64,000 nt of DNA from an uncultured Prevotella sp. (GCA_905234265.1 CAJOHJ010000001.1:1-64000), one strand, 5' to 3'; positions 1 through 7,886 are shown, counted from the first letter of the stretch. Program-made: numbers and translations. Notes: a model not told the origin generated them from the sequence alone.

Positions 1-1
1 G

Positions 2-55
2 GACTGCAACCCAAACGGGCGCAGCATCCCCATATTTGAAGGTGGCTTGTGGTGA
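2..55 (+). CDS. C-terminal end of an unidentified protein (cut by window edge)
   Basis: One frame is open from the window edge and ends at a TGA at 53-55, reading DCNPNGRSIPIFEGGLW. It lies directly before the co-directional small genes of the accessory island, so it may be the tail of the previous gene. With only 17 residues no family can be named, and it could be chance reading in spacer DNA. Confidence 0.3.
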   Translation, partial: DCNPNGRSIPIFEGGLW

Positions 56-124
56 GCCGAGAGATGTATGGCGAATGTCTGCGCCTCTTGTGTTCAGAAA
101 AGTATAACAATAAAAGTAAGTGAC

Positions 125-505
125 ATGAAGAAGTGGCTAATTTTTGGCGGTGGTGTCTTGACAGGAGTTGTCTTGACATTTGTGTTTGCGTTCATTTTCT
201 CGGCAAGTCGATCAAACAATGGCGTTACATGGTTTGAAAATGCCGGCGATGTTATTGATGAAAGTTCCTTTGAGGTCTTTCAGGTAATCAGTGAAGATGC
301 GGCTTTGGTACATGGGAAATCCGAATATGGGTCATATTTTGGGGCTGTATATCTCCTGACGAATGGGGACGGAAAGTATTATTATGATGACGAGATTGTA
401 AAAGTTCCAGACGGGAAAGTTGTTCGCCAAGTTGGAATCTATCAGTATCAAACTAAATCGGAATTTGGGAAGACCGTACCCATCATTCAAATTATGAACA
501 AATAG
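125..505 (+). CDS. small membrane-anchored hypothetical protein
   Basis: The product is 126 residues. I start it at the ATG at 125 rather than the in-frame ATG at 68, because the 125 start puts a basic MKKW directly before a hydrophobic segment (about residues 4-25) that reads as a signal anchor. The rest is soluble, with a VQ..ISEDAALV region and a YYYDDEIVKVPDGK stretch, so most of the protein should lie outside the cytoplasm. I recognise no enzymatic motif. It sits 9 bp before the next gene in a co-directional run of four genes on an AT-richer island, so it is probably accessory DNA. Function unknown. Confidence 0.7.
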   Translation: MKKWLIFGGGVLTGVVLTFVFAFIFSASRSNNGVTWFENAGDVIDESSFEVFQVISEDAALVHGKSEYGSYFGAVYLLTNGDGKYYYDDEIVKVPDGKVVRQVGIYQYQTKSEFGKTVPIIQIMNK

Positions 506-514
506 AAGTGCTAT

Positions 515-907
515 ATGAAACAGATTATTTTAACAATGCTGTTGCTTGTCGCAATGACAGCAGGTGCCCAGACAAATAGTGATAATAAAGTTTATTTTTC
601 TCCTGACACAAATGTGACTTATCGCTTGTTCAAGACGCAGAACATGCACATCTTCATAAAGCTCAACACAAGTAATGGAACGATGAAACTCGTACAGTTT
701 AGCACGTCTAATACAAGGGATATGATGCAAGCTGATTTGAGCGATATTGAGTTGGCTACAGGTGCAGAGGCCAAAAACGGTCGCTTCTAGTTATATCCTA
801 CTGACAACTTTTATACATTCCTGCTGTTAGACCAAATAGATGGAAGGGTTTGGCAAGTTCAATGGTCTACAGACCCAGAAAACAGAGGAATACTGAGAAT
901 TTACTAA
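515..907 (+). pseudogene. secreted small protein gene with an in-frame amber stop
   Basis: From ATG 515 the frame encodes a signal peptide (MKQIILTMLLLVAMTAGAQ) and about 70 more residues, then meets TAG at 788-790. The same frame stays open after it for 38 codons to TAA at 905-907, encoding LYPTDNFYTFLLLDQIDGRV and then WQVQWSTDPENRGILRIY. That tail has the look of a conserved ending, so the intact gene would be about 130 residues and one AAG/CAG-to-TAG type change is the simplest explanation. The product is either truncated to 91 residues or made only by readthrough. A sequencing error is an alternative. Function unknown. Confidence 0.75.
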
Positions 908-924
908 GCATTTCAGAATAAACC

Positions 925-2010
925 ATGACGAAGGAAGAATATGAGCGACTGCTAAAGTCTGATTATTGGAAGGGCTATTCCTACTCGCTGATTAAGGAGC
1001 GCAATTTCACTTGCGAGGATTGCGGTAGGCGATTCTATGGCGAGAGGAATAAACTTCAAGTGCATCATCTTGTTTATCGTGATGTTAATCCTTGGTCATA
1101 TAGCCCAGACGAAGTGGTCGTTTTGTGTGAAGAGTGTCACAAGAAACGCCACGGAATAGCAACTGAGACTGAGAAAGAGCAGACCGCATCTTACACTCAA
1201 CCTCCATTTGGGGAATATGACAAAGGTTATTCTTTCTCAACTGACAGCAAGAGTGAGAGGCCGTTTTCTTCCACAAATGATAATCCGCTTAATGCCGAGA
1301 ATCGTTCTCCTTACGATATTGAGCCAGAGCCGAGCAGAGGCTTCAAGTTCAAATACGTCATATACGGACTACTTCTGTTTCTATGCATCATGTTAGGACG
1401 GGACGTGTTTTTCAGGCAAAAGTCAATAACTGGCGACAGGCCGTCTTATGAGAATAAAGAAATAGCGATTGAAGAAGAGGATGCTGTCGTTTCCGCTCCA
1501 TCAGAGGAAGTACCTTTGGAGGCAGACAGCCCATCCCGATTAAAAAGAGATAGCAAGCCTACGGGTAATGGTACGACAGAAACTTCTGCTGATGATGTGT
1601 TACCTGTCGAGGCTGAGCCAGCAGCAACTGCAAAATCTACAAGAACGGAATCCGCATCAATAGAGCCGAATGATGAAACCGGGCAAGAAGCGCCCCAAAG
1701 AGAATTATCCACTTTGGATATCCTTGAAAGAAGAAATCACGAAGATGTGGTAAGACGTGCTAAACGTGCAGGGGTAAGCACAGAAGGCACGACAATTGAA
1801 ATATTGGAAAGAATAAATCACGCCGATGTTGTTAAACGTGCCCAACGTGCAGGAGTCAGCACGGAAGGTACAACGATAGAGATTCTTGAAAGAATTAACC
1901 ATGCCGATGTCGTGAAACGAGCACAGCGTTTGGGCGTTAGTACAGAAGGAAGTACAATAGAAATTCTTGAAAGGATAAACCGTAAAGAAATGGAGAAGTA
2001 CAACTACTAA
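925..2010 (+). CDS. HNH-nuclease-like protein with membrane segment and C-terminal 27-residue repeats
   Basis: The product is 361 residues in three parts. Residues about 5-77 form an HNH-type zinc/nuclease module: C30 and C33 in TCEDCG, the H47-H48 pair in LQVHHL, and C68, C71 and H72 in LCEECHKK. Residues about 143-159 (YVIYGLLLFLCIMLG) are a single hydrophobic segment followed by a charged linker rich in E, S and P. Residues 262-361 are three full copies and one partial copy of a 27-residue repeat containing IEILERINHADVVKRAQRAG. With one membrane segment the HNH part and the repeats should lie on opposite sides of the inner membrane, which is unusual for a nuclease. It starts 17 bp after the broken gene and is followed 5 bp later by a CoiA-like nuclease, so the two are probably co-transcribed. 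A role in defence or in handling incoming DNA is inference. Confidence 0.7.
   Translation: MTKEEYERLLKSDYWKGYSYSLIKERNFTCEDCGRRFYGERNKLQVHHLVYRDVNPWSYSPDEVVVLCEECHKKRHGIATETEKEQTASYTQPPFGEYDKGYSFSTDSKSERPFSSTNDNPLNAENRSPYDIEPEPSRGFKFKYVIYGLLLFLCIMLGRDVFFRQKSITGDRPSYENKEIAIEEEDAVVSAPSEEVPLEADSPSRLKRDSKPTGNGTTETSADDVLPVEAEPAATAKSTRTESASIEPNDETGQEAPQRELSTLDILERRNHEDVVRRAKRAGVSTEGTTIEILERINHADVVKRAQRAGVSTEGTTIEILERINHADVVKRAQRLGVSTEGSTIEILERINRKEMEKYNY
1708..2007 (+). repeat. 81-bp in-frame tandem repeat, 3.7 copies
   Basis: Units begin at about 1708, 1789, 1870 and 1951. Each encodes TIEILERINHADVVKRAQ followed by a GVSTEG turn. The protein repeat is nearly perfect while the DNA copies differ at many third positions (for example atattggaaagaataaat against attcttgaaagaattaac). 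That points to selection on the protein rather than recent slippage. Confidence 0.85.
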
Positions 2011-2015
2011 GGTAT

Positions 2016-3149
2016 ATGATTACATTCCACAATGCAACTGACACGGATGGGCGTATCATCCACATTGATGAGGTCACGAAGGAAAATCGTGCCGAGCATT
2101 ACTATTGCGTTGGTTGCGGTGGAGAAATGAGTGCCGTTCTTGGAGATAAGCGCGAACATCATTTCCGGCACAAAGAGGCTCATTGCAGTTGGGAAAGCTA
2201 TCTGCATAAACTTGGAAAGATGCGGCTAAAGCAGAGATTTGACACGCAGAAAGAGTTCGTTGTCAAATACTACGTTGAGCATCATTGCGACAAATCTAAA
2301 GGCTGCAAACTTGAACCGATTTATAGAGACAAGAAATGTAATCGTAGAGAATTGATAGCTATTGATTTGAAGAAATTGTTTGATACTTGTGAGGAAGAAG
2401 TAACATACAAAGGGTTTCGGGCAGACTTGATGCTGTCAAGCAAGGAGCATCCAGAACGTGAGCCAATCTTTCTTGAAATCTCTGTCACTCACGATTGCGA
2501 ACCCGAGAAATTAGCATCTGGCATTCAGATAATCGAACTAAAGATTGCTGACGAGAAGGATGTGTTGCGTCCCCTCGTTGAGGAAGATAGTTTGTTCGGG
2601 CGAACTAATCCTGAGAATCCTTATGATTTCAATGCTTTGCCACCAATCCGTTTCTTCAATTTCAAGCGCAAGTTTGAAACGGCCCGACCACTTGAAAGAT
2701 TTTGGGTGGCACCTGATGATAATGGAGTTTTGAGAGGCAACTGCACACAGGACAATTTGAATTGCAGAAATGTTACAGGTAATCACCGAGAGGATTCTCT
2801 ATATGAAGTAGCCATACCATCGGAAGTCGTAGTTAATAATCGCAAGCCCAATCTTTATGAGTTTGGAATGACAAAAGCCGTTAATGCTGGCATTGATGTT
2901 AGACATTGCGGTATTTGCGACAAACACGGTCGTTGTGTTTTGAATTATAACGAGGAAGTCGAGGACAAGCGAACAGGAGGAAAGCGTGTTGTCCCAAGAC
3001 GAATTTGGATGCATCAGATTCCTGACAACAAGATGGACAAAGTAGCACAAGCAAGTGGATGCAAGAACTATTCTCACAACCGATTTTTTGTCTATCAAGT
3101 ATTAAACAATCTTCGTAGTCTTCCATATTGGGAGTGGAAGAGAGAATAG
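2016..3149 (+). CDS. CoiA-like protein: N-terminal zinc finger plus restriction-nuclease-like core
   Basis: The product is 377 residues. The N-terminus has C31 and C34 in YYCVGCGGEM, then HHFRH at 48-52, the Cys-Cys/His-His arrangement of CoiA-type competence proteins. A PD-(D/E)xK-like core follows: D137 in FRADLML, then the beta strand PIFLEISVTHD with the acidic E154. A second cysteine cluster (HCGICDKHGRCVL, about residues 294-306) may bind another metal. CoiA-family proteins act on incoming single-stranded DNA in transformation, and similar modules occur in mobile-element genes. It follows the HNH/membrane protein by 5 bp. No other competence gene is visible, so transformation is only one option; a nuclease of a defence or transfer system is equally open. 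Confidence 0.65.
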   Translation: MITFHNATDTDGRIIHIDEVTKENRAEHYYCVGCGGEMSAVLGDKREHHFRHKEAHCSWESYLHKLGKMRLKQRFDTQKEFVVKYYVEHHCDKSKGCKLEPIYRDKKCNRRELIAIDLKKLFDTCEEEVTYKGFRADLMLSSKEHPEREPIFLEISVTHDCEPEKLASGIQIIELKIADEKDVLRPLVEEDSLFGRTNPENPYDFNALPPIRFFNFKRKFETARPLERFWVAPDDNGVLRGNCTQDNLNCRNVTGNHREDSLYEVAIPSEVVVNNRKPNLYEFGMTKAVNAGIDVRHCGICDKHGRCVLNYNEEVEDKRTGGKRVVPRRIWMHQIPDNKMDKVAQASGCKNYSHNRFFVYQVLNNLRSLPYWEWKRE

Positions 3150-3204
3150 CATATAACCCACATTAGTATCTATCCACTCACCAGAGCAAAATACCCCCAA
3201 GAGA

Positions 3205-4017
3205 CTATTTCAACAAGTTCCTATTTCCGTTTCCCTCCAAGACCTGCATCTGCTGAATAGCAACCTGATTGAGTTTCACAAGCCTTTCACCCTGTGGAAC
3301 TCCGTCATTGATAAGCACAGCATTGATATTCTCCATATTCGACAAGCATATTAGTTCGTTGATGGTAGCATAGTCACGGATATTGCCTTTCAAGTCAGGA
3401 TTTGCTTCTCGCCATTGTTTGGCAGTCATGCCGAACATAGCCACATTTAGCACGTCTGCCTCCTCTGCATAGATAATGCTTGCCTGTGCAGAAGTGATTT
3501 CTTCTGGAATCAAGTGGCTCTTGATGGCATCCGTATGAATGCGATAGTTGATTTTGGATAGTTCTCTCTTGGCAGTCCATCCTAATAGTTTTTGCTCTTC
3601 CTCTTTTAGCCGTTGGAATTCCTCTATAAGATAGAGTTTGAAGGTCACACTAATTGCTGTCCCAAACTCAAAAGCAATATCTTTGAAGGCATACGTTCCC
3701 CCATATCGTCCCTTCTTTACAATGAGGCCAATGGCATTCGTCTTTTCAATCCACTCACTGGCACTAATGACAAAAGTGGGCAGACCTGCTTGCATCCTAA
3801 AGTGGTCAAATTCGACCACTTTAAAATTCGGATTGTGTATCATTTCCCAAGTACCAAGGAACTCGATGGTATAACGGTTCCGTAACCAGTTCTTGATGAT
3901 GTCTGCTGCACGGCTTTCGCTTTGCTTGCCATTAGCCATATCAGTGAGCGATATGTAGTCTTTGTCGTTATAAGACAAGACCGTTATTTCAGTATTTTGA
4001 ACGGTAATCTTTGCCAT
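3205..4017 (-). CDS. KilA-N domain protein
   Basis: The product is 270 residues. The N-terminal ~110 residues have the KilA-N pattern: YNDKDYISLTDMAN, then IIKNWLRNRYTIEFLGTWE, then the GRYGGTYAFKDIAFEFGTAI segment. KilA-N is a DNA-binding fold common in phage and large-virus genes and in mobile islands. The C-terminal half is helical, with WTAKRELSKINYRIHTDAIK and an FGMTAKQWREANPD motif; I recognise no catalytic residue there. It is convergent with the CoiA-like gene and divergent from the hairpin element near 4.2 kb. A TACCTTTG -7 box (reverse strand, 4046-4053) lies 28 bp before the ATG. A regulatory or phage-derived role is likely; the target is unknown. Confidence 0.8.
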   Translation of the reverse strand: MAKITVQNTEITVLSYNDKDYISLTDMANGKQSESRAADIIKNWLRNRYTIEFLGTWEMIHNPNFKVVEFDHFRMQAGLPTFVISASEWIEKTNAIGLIVKKGRYGGTYAFKDIAFEFGTAISVTFKLYLIEEFQRLKEEEQKLLGWTAKRELSKINYRIHTDAIKSHLIPEEITSAQASIIYAEEADVLNVAMFGMTAKQWREANPDLKGNIRDYATINELICLSNMENINAVLINDGVPQGERLVKLNQVAIQQMQVLEGNGNRNLLK

Positions 4018-4045
4018 TGGGTCGTTCTATTATATATTATGCGTG

Positions 4046-4053
4046 CAAAGGTA
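4046..4053 (-). promoter_or_regulatory. -7 box of the KilA-N gene promoter
   Basis: The reverse strand reads TACCTTTG, the Bacteroidota -7 consensus TAnnTTTG. Candidate -33 TTTTG boxes lie at 4070-4074 and 4078-4082, with spacings of 16 and 24, so the upstream element is less certain. Confidence 0.6.
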
Positions 4054-4102
4054 GCACAAAATCACGAGACAAAAGAACAAAAGGAGAAAAATCCCTCAAA
4101 AG

Positions 4103-4134
4103 TTTTGTAATCTCGCATTTTCTGTGTACCTTTG
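4103..4134 (+). promoter_or_regulatory. consensus promoter with no coding gene downstream
   Basis: TTTTG at 4103-4107 and TACCTTTG at 4127-4134 are separated by exactly 19 bp, an ideal Bacteroidota housekeeping promoter. Transcription would begin near 4139 and run rightwards, yet the next gene (4371-5945) is on the other strand. It is the best evidence that the following segment is transcribed as RNA. Confidence 0.65.
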
Positions 4135-4138
4135 CCCC

Positions 4139-4290
4139 CGACAATGTGCCATTGAAACAGGCTGGTGGCTCTGAGTCGGGAGTTCTTTGATATACAAATC
4201 ACGGCAGAATGAGGAAATGAGAACCGTTGCCAGTTCGTAACCCTGATTTTTCTCACTCCTCGGAACTGCCTTTATTCACAAACGGTTTGC
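4139..4290 (+). ncRNA. candidate structured non-coding RNA
   Basis: This segment follows a consensus promoter and has no ORF longer than a few codons on the + strand. It can form a long interrupted hairpin: GGCAG (4203-4207), GAGG (4211-4214) and TGAGAA (4218-4223) pair with TTCTCA (4250-4255), CCTC (4258-4261) and CTGCC (4266-4270), leaving a 26-nt loop. It may be a small RNA, a leader or attenuator left by a lost gene, or part of a mobile-element end. The 3' end is uncertain; T-rich DNA begins near 4338. The rest of the 4018-4370 gap shows nothing else. Confidence 0.4.
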
Positions 4291-4370
4291 GATTTTATCC
4301 AAAATTACGAAATAATGAAGGCAGAACAAAAGAAAACTTTTTCTTTTTTCTTTCGAGTGTCATTTTATGC

Positions 4371-5945
4371 TCACTTTTCGCCCTTCACGTCGCCTGGCAG
4401 CATGCCAAATTCCTCTTTAAAGCATTTCGTGAAGTACGATGGCGAAGAGAAGCCTACGGCATAGGCAATCTCGCTGACAGTCGTTCCTTCCTGTGCGAGC
4501 AGCACCTTGCTGCGGTTCAGTCGGCTCAGACGGATGATGTCAACGGGGCTGCGGCCTGTCAGCATCTTCACCTTGCGGTACAGCTGTACACGGCTGACGC
4601 CCATTTGTGCAGCAAGCGTCTCCACGCTGAAGTCCGAGTCGCTCATCTGTTCCATGACGTGCTGCCTGAGGCGTTCCAAGAAGCGCGTGTCTCCGTCGCA
4701 CTCGGCTTCTATGTCGGCCTGCTCCTCTGGTGTTACGTCAGTGATTTCGCTTTTTGCTGCAGGCTTGCTGTCAGTTTCCGCGGTTTGGATTTCCTTGTAG
4801 GCCGGCTGTGTCACCATCGAGAATACCTGGCGCTCCAGCAGGTGTCGGCGGCGCATGCTGACAACTACGAAGGCCGCGCTGAGGCTAACCAGCAGCACGA
4901 TGACGGCCAGCGAGATGGTGAACAGCCTCTGTGTGTCCAGTTCGTGCAGATAAGTGTCTGCTTCGTTGTGCAGCTGGTCAATCCACGAGATTTGCCTATT
5001 CATTTCCTCGCTCTGCATCAGCAGGACATTGGCGTTGCTGTGTGTTACGAGGGCCGACTTCAGCATCACCTCTTTTTTATATTGCCTGCCTTCAAGAATG
5101 CTGATGGCAAGGTCGAGCAGCTGGTCGCCATGTGTGGGATATATATATGTGGCTTCCAATAGAGAGTCGCGCACCAGCTGAATGCCGCCGCCCTCGCCGG
5201 GAAGTCCGTCGATGCCGCAGAAGAGGGTGTTGCTTGATTGGTGTTGAGTGGCTGCCAATGCCTTGCGTGCGCCCATCGCCATACGGTCGTTTTGCCCGAA
5301 GACGTAGTCGAGCTGCTTCTTTTCGGTGTCCGCAGGCTGTTGGCTAAGCCATTGTCTTGTGGCGTCGTATCCGCTTTTCTCCGTCCAGTCGCCCTGCAGT
5401 GTGGCCACAATCTGTATGCCCGGGTGAAGCGCTATTGCATCTGCGAAGCCCTTGTGGCGCTCTATTGCCGGCGACGAGCCTCGCAGGCCCATAATTTCCA
5501 GCACGCGGCCGCGGCCTTGCAGCTGAGTGGCAATGAACTGGCCCATCTGCCGTCCCATTTCATAGTTGTCGGCACTGATGAATGCAGTGTACTTCTTGGA
5601 ATTTGTCTTGCGCTCGAACACAATCACAGGGATGCCCCTGTCGTAGGCGTGGTCGATGGCGGGTGATATGGTCTGCACCTGGTTTGGCGCAACAATGAGC
5701 AAGTCGATGCCTGTAGCCACCAGGCTGTCTATTTGCTGTATCTGCCGCTCGTCGCTGTCGTAGGCTGCGGCAAATCGAAGCTCTACGTCGTTGTGCAGAT
5801 AGTTAGCCATGCGCAGTTCGGCGTTCTGCTTTTCGCGCCAGATGTCGGCAGAGCATTGCGACACGCCAATGACGTAGCGCGGCTGATGGCGGCTGCACCC
5901 TATGCATGCCAGCACGGGCAGCAGCATTAACAATAATTTTCGCAT
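4371..5945 (-). CDS. membrane sensor-regulator: periplasmic sugar-binding domain, TM helix, AraC DNA-binding domain
   Basis: The product is 524 residues. I use the ATG at 5945 because it begins a lipoprotein-like signal (MRKLLLMLLPVLACIGC), and the promoter at 5978-6008 lies just upstream. Residues about 24-290 are a RbsB/LacI-type periplasmic-binding fold (YVIGVSQCSADIWREKQNAE, then DLLIVAPNQ and VFGQNDRMAMGA). A single transmembrane helix follows (LFTISLAVIVLLVSLSAAFV). The C-terminus is an AraC helix-turn-helix pair (FSVETLAAQMGVSRVQLYRK, then VSEIAYAVGFSSPSYFTKCF). The layout suggests that sugar is sensed in the periplasm and DNA is bound inside by the same chain, without a kinase or receiver. 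It is divergent from the GH32-permease-fructokinase genes, so fructose or sucrose is the likely ligand and that operon the target. Confidence 0.88.
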   Translation of the reverse strand: MRKLLLMLLPVLACIGCSRHQPRYVIGVSQCSADIWREKQNAELRMANYLHNDVELRFAAAYDSDERQIQQIDSLVATGIDLLIVAPNQVQTISPAIDHAYDRGIPVIVFERKTNSKKYTAFISADNYEMGRQMGQFIATQLQGRGRVLEIMGLRGSSPAIERHKGFADAIALHPGIQIVATLQGDWTEKSGYDATRQWLSQQPADTEKKQLDYVFGQNDRMAMGARKALAATQHQSSNTLFCGIDGLPGEGGGIQLVRDSLLEATYIYPTHGDQLLDLAISILEGRQYKKEVMLKSALVTHSNANVLLMQSEEMNRQISWIDQLHNEADTYLHELDTQRLFTISLAVIVLLVSLSAAFVVVSMRRRHLLERQVFSMVTQPAYKEIQTAETDSKPAAKSEITDVTPEEQADIEAECDGDTRFLERLRQHVMEQMSDSDFSVETLAAQMGVSRVQLYRKVKMLTGRSPVDIIRLSRLNRSKVLLAQEGTTVSEIAYAVGFSSPSYFTKCFKEEFGMLPGDVKGEK

Positions 5946-5977
5946 ATTCGGTTCGAAACTTCTGGAGTTTGTGAAAA

Positions 5978-6008
5978 CAAAGGTAAGTAAATTTGCGGTA
6001 AGAGCCAA
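5978..6008 (-). promoter_or_regulatory. promoter of the sensor-regulator gene
   Basis: The reverse strand shows TACCTTTG (5978-5985) with a TTG at 6006-6008, a 20-bp spacing. Transcription would start near 5973, giving a leader of about 28 nt before the ATG at 5945. This supports the chosen start over in-frame ATGs further upstream. Confidence 0.65.
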
Positions 6009-6046
6009 ATTTTTGTTGCACCTTTTTTCAGACATTATTGTCGTGG

Positions 6047-6090
6047 AAAATCGTTCATCGCATAGCAAAAATGTTTCAAGGAACGATTTT
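6047..6090. promoter_or_regulatory. perfect 10-bp inverted repeat, candidate operator of the fructan locus
   Basis: AAAATCGTTC at 6047-6056 is matched exactly by GAACGATTTT at 6081-6090, with a 24-bp spacer. The half-site centres are 34 bp apart, about three helical turns. It lies between the divergent regulator and GH32 genes, roughly 60-100 bp upstream of the GH32 start of transcription. This is where an AraC-type activator dimer would bind. Confidence 0.5.
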
Positions 6091-6137
6091 TTCTAATGAT
6101 TGTAACATAATTTACAGCGAAAAAGGCTGATAAGGCA

Positions 6138-6145
6138 TAAATTTG
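6138..6145 (+). promoter_or_regulatory. -7 box of the GH32 operon promoter
   Basis: TAAATTTG fits TAnnTTTG and lies 40 bp before the GH32 ATG. No TTG is visible at the right distance upstream. A weak -33 region is what one expects of an activator-dependent promoter. Confidence 0.5.
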
Positions 6146-6185
6146 CAGCAAACATTCTTGAACTAAAAACCAACAATCAATCGAA

Positions 6186-7886
6186 ATGAAGAGAAAACTA
6201 TTGACGACAGTGATGGCGACTATGGTCTTTTTCGCCATGCTGCAGGCACAGGCGCCCCAGGTGCTTGGCGACAGCCATGCCATGCTGAGGCTTGAGCAGG
6301 GCCGCCGCTATCTGCTGCTGCCCATTGAGGAGAAGGCCGACATGGCAAACATCCGCGTGCTGAAGGACAACAGCATCGTGCAGACGCTGAATGCCCGGCT
6401 GGCCGTGGACAAGGTAGACTACTATGTGCCGCTGGAACTGAGGGGTGCCCATCTGCTTGACATCTTCTTCCGTGGCGACCGTCGCACGAAGGGTGCGCTG
6501 AACGGGCTGGCCTGCTGGCGTGAGGCAAAGTATTCAGATACGTTCGACACTGCCAACCGCGAGCATTTCCGCCCCAAGTATCATCACACGCCTCTGTATG
6601 GCTGGATGAACGATCCCAATGGCATGTTCTATAAAGACGGCGTGTGGCATCTGTATTATCAGTACAATCCCTATGGTTCGCAGTGGGAGAACATGACGTG
6701 GGGACACTCATCCAGCAGCGACCTTGTCCACTGGGAGGCGCAGCCAATGGCTATCATGGCCGACGGACTGGGTACGATTTTCAGCGGCTCGTGCGTTGTG
6801 GACACGCGCAACACAGCAGGCTTCGGTAAAGATGCCATAGTGGCTTTCTATACCTCTGCCGGCGAAAGCCAGACACAGTCGATGGCTTATTCAACTGACG
6901 GCGGGCGCACGTTTATCAAATACAGCGGCAACCCGGTGCTGGTGTCGACGGCGCCAGACTTCCGCGACCCGCACTTGTTCTGGCACGAGGAGACAAGCCG
7001 CTGGATAATGCTGCTTGCCGTAGGCCAGGAGATGCAGATATATTCGTCGGCCAATCTCAGGCAATGGACGCTGGAGAGCCGTTTCGGTGCTGAGTACGGC
7101 TGTCATGACGGCGTCTGGGAATGTCCCGACCTGATGCGCCTGCCAGTGCGCGGCACCGGCCAGCAGAAGTGGATGCTCATCTGCAACATCAATCCCGGTG
7201 GTCCCTTTGGCGGCTCGGCGACACAGTATTTCATCGGCGACTTTGACGGTCACAAGTTCACTTGCGAGTCTCGCCAGGACGTTACAAAATGGATGGACTA
7301 CGGCAAAGACCATTATGCAACCGTCACCTTCGACCATGCACCCGACGGCCGCCGTGTGGCCATAGCCTGGATGTCCAACTGGCAGTATGCCAACGAGGTG
7401 CCTACGCGCCAGTTCCGCTCGGCCAATGCCGTGCCGCGCGACTTGGACTTGTTTACCGACGGCACAGAGACCTATTGCGGAGTGACTCCCTCAGAGGAGA
7501 TGCTTCAGCTGCGCGGTAAGACCGTGAAGCAGCCCACGGAGGCCTGCGAGATTGTTGTCACGCTGAAGGGTACGGCCGACATAACACTCGCCAACGCCAA
7601 AGGCGAGCAGGTGGTGATGCACTATGACGCCCAGAAGCAGACGTTCTCGATGGATCGCACGAAGAGCGGCGACGTGAGCTTCAGCGAGGCATTCCCCTGC
7701 ATGACGCTGGCTCCTACTCACGGGCAGCTGAAGCAGCTGCGCCTGTTCGTAGACCGCTGCTCCATCGAAGCCTTCGATGCCGACGGCCGCATGGCAATGA
7801 CAAATCTTGTGTTTCCCTCTGAGCCTTATAATATAATTAAGGTGAAAGGCGGCAAGGCTGTTATATATGAAATCAAGGATATTTGA
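6186..7886 (+). CDS. GH32 fructan/sucrose hydrolase (levanase or invertase type)
   Basis: The product is 566 residues with an N-terminal signal peptide (about 1-21), so it acts outside the cytoplasm. Residues about 22-115 form the small N-terminal beta domain found on many Bacteroidota GH32 enzymes. The five-bladed propeller starts at the signature WMNDPNG (140-146), where D143 is the nucleophile; FRDP and WECPD supply the transition-state stabiliser and the acid/base. The C-terminal beta-sandwich ends with DRCSIEAFD. The family releases fructose from levan, inulin or sucrose; the exact linkage cannot be read here. It is the first gene of an operon with a permease and a fructokinase, and the divergent sensor-regulator probably controls it. 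Confidence 0.93.
   Translation: MKRKLLTTVMATMVFFAMLQAQAPQVLGDSHAMLRLEQGRRYLLLPIEEKADMANIRVLKDNSIVQTLNARLAVDKVDYYVPLELRGAHLLDIFFRGDRRTKGALNGLACWREAKYSDTFDTANREHFRPKYHHTPLYGWMNDPNGMFYKDGVWHLYYQYNPYGSQWENMTWGHSSSSDLVHWEAQPMAIMADGLGTIFSGSCVVDTRNTAGFGKDAIVAFYTSAGESQTQSMAYSTDGGRTFIKYSGNPVLVSTAPDFRDPHLFWHEETSRWIMLLAVGQEMQIYSSANLRQWTLESRFGAEYGCHDGVWECPDLMRLPVRGTGQQKWMLICNINPGGPFGGSATQYFIGDFDGHKFTCESRQDVTKWMDYGKDHYATVTFDHAPDGRRVAIAWMSNWQYANEVPTRQFRSANAVPRDLDLFTDGTETYCGVTPSEEMLQLRGKTVKQPTEACEIVVTLKGTADITLANAKGEQVVMHYDAQKQTFSMDRTKSGDVSFSEAFPCMTLAPTHGQLKQLRLFVDRCSIEAFDADGRMAMTNLVFPSEPYNIIKVKGGKAVIYEIKDI

Noticed and set aside
4062..4256. 64-codon reverse ORF across the hairpin element
   Set aside because: It spans two promoters and the stem, and its sequence shows no domain or signal; the RNA explanation fits better, though conservation should be checked.
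4227..5162. 311-codon forward ORF overlapping the sensor-regulator gene
   Set aside because: It is antisense to a well-supported gene, is rich in His, Gln and Cys in a shadow-frame manner, and has no domain.
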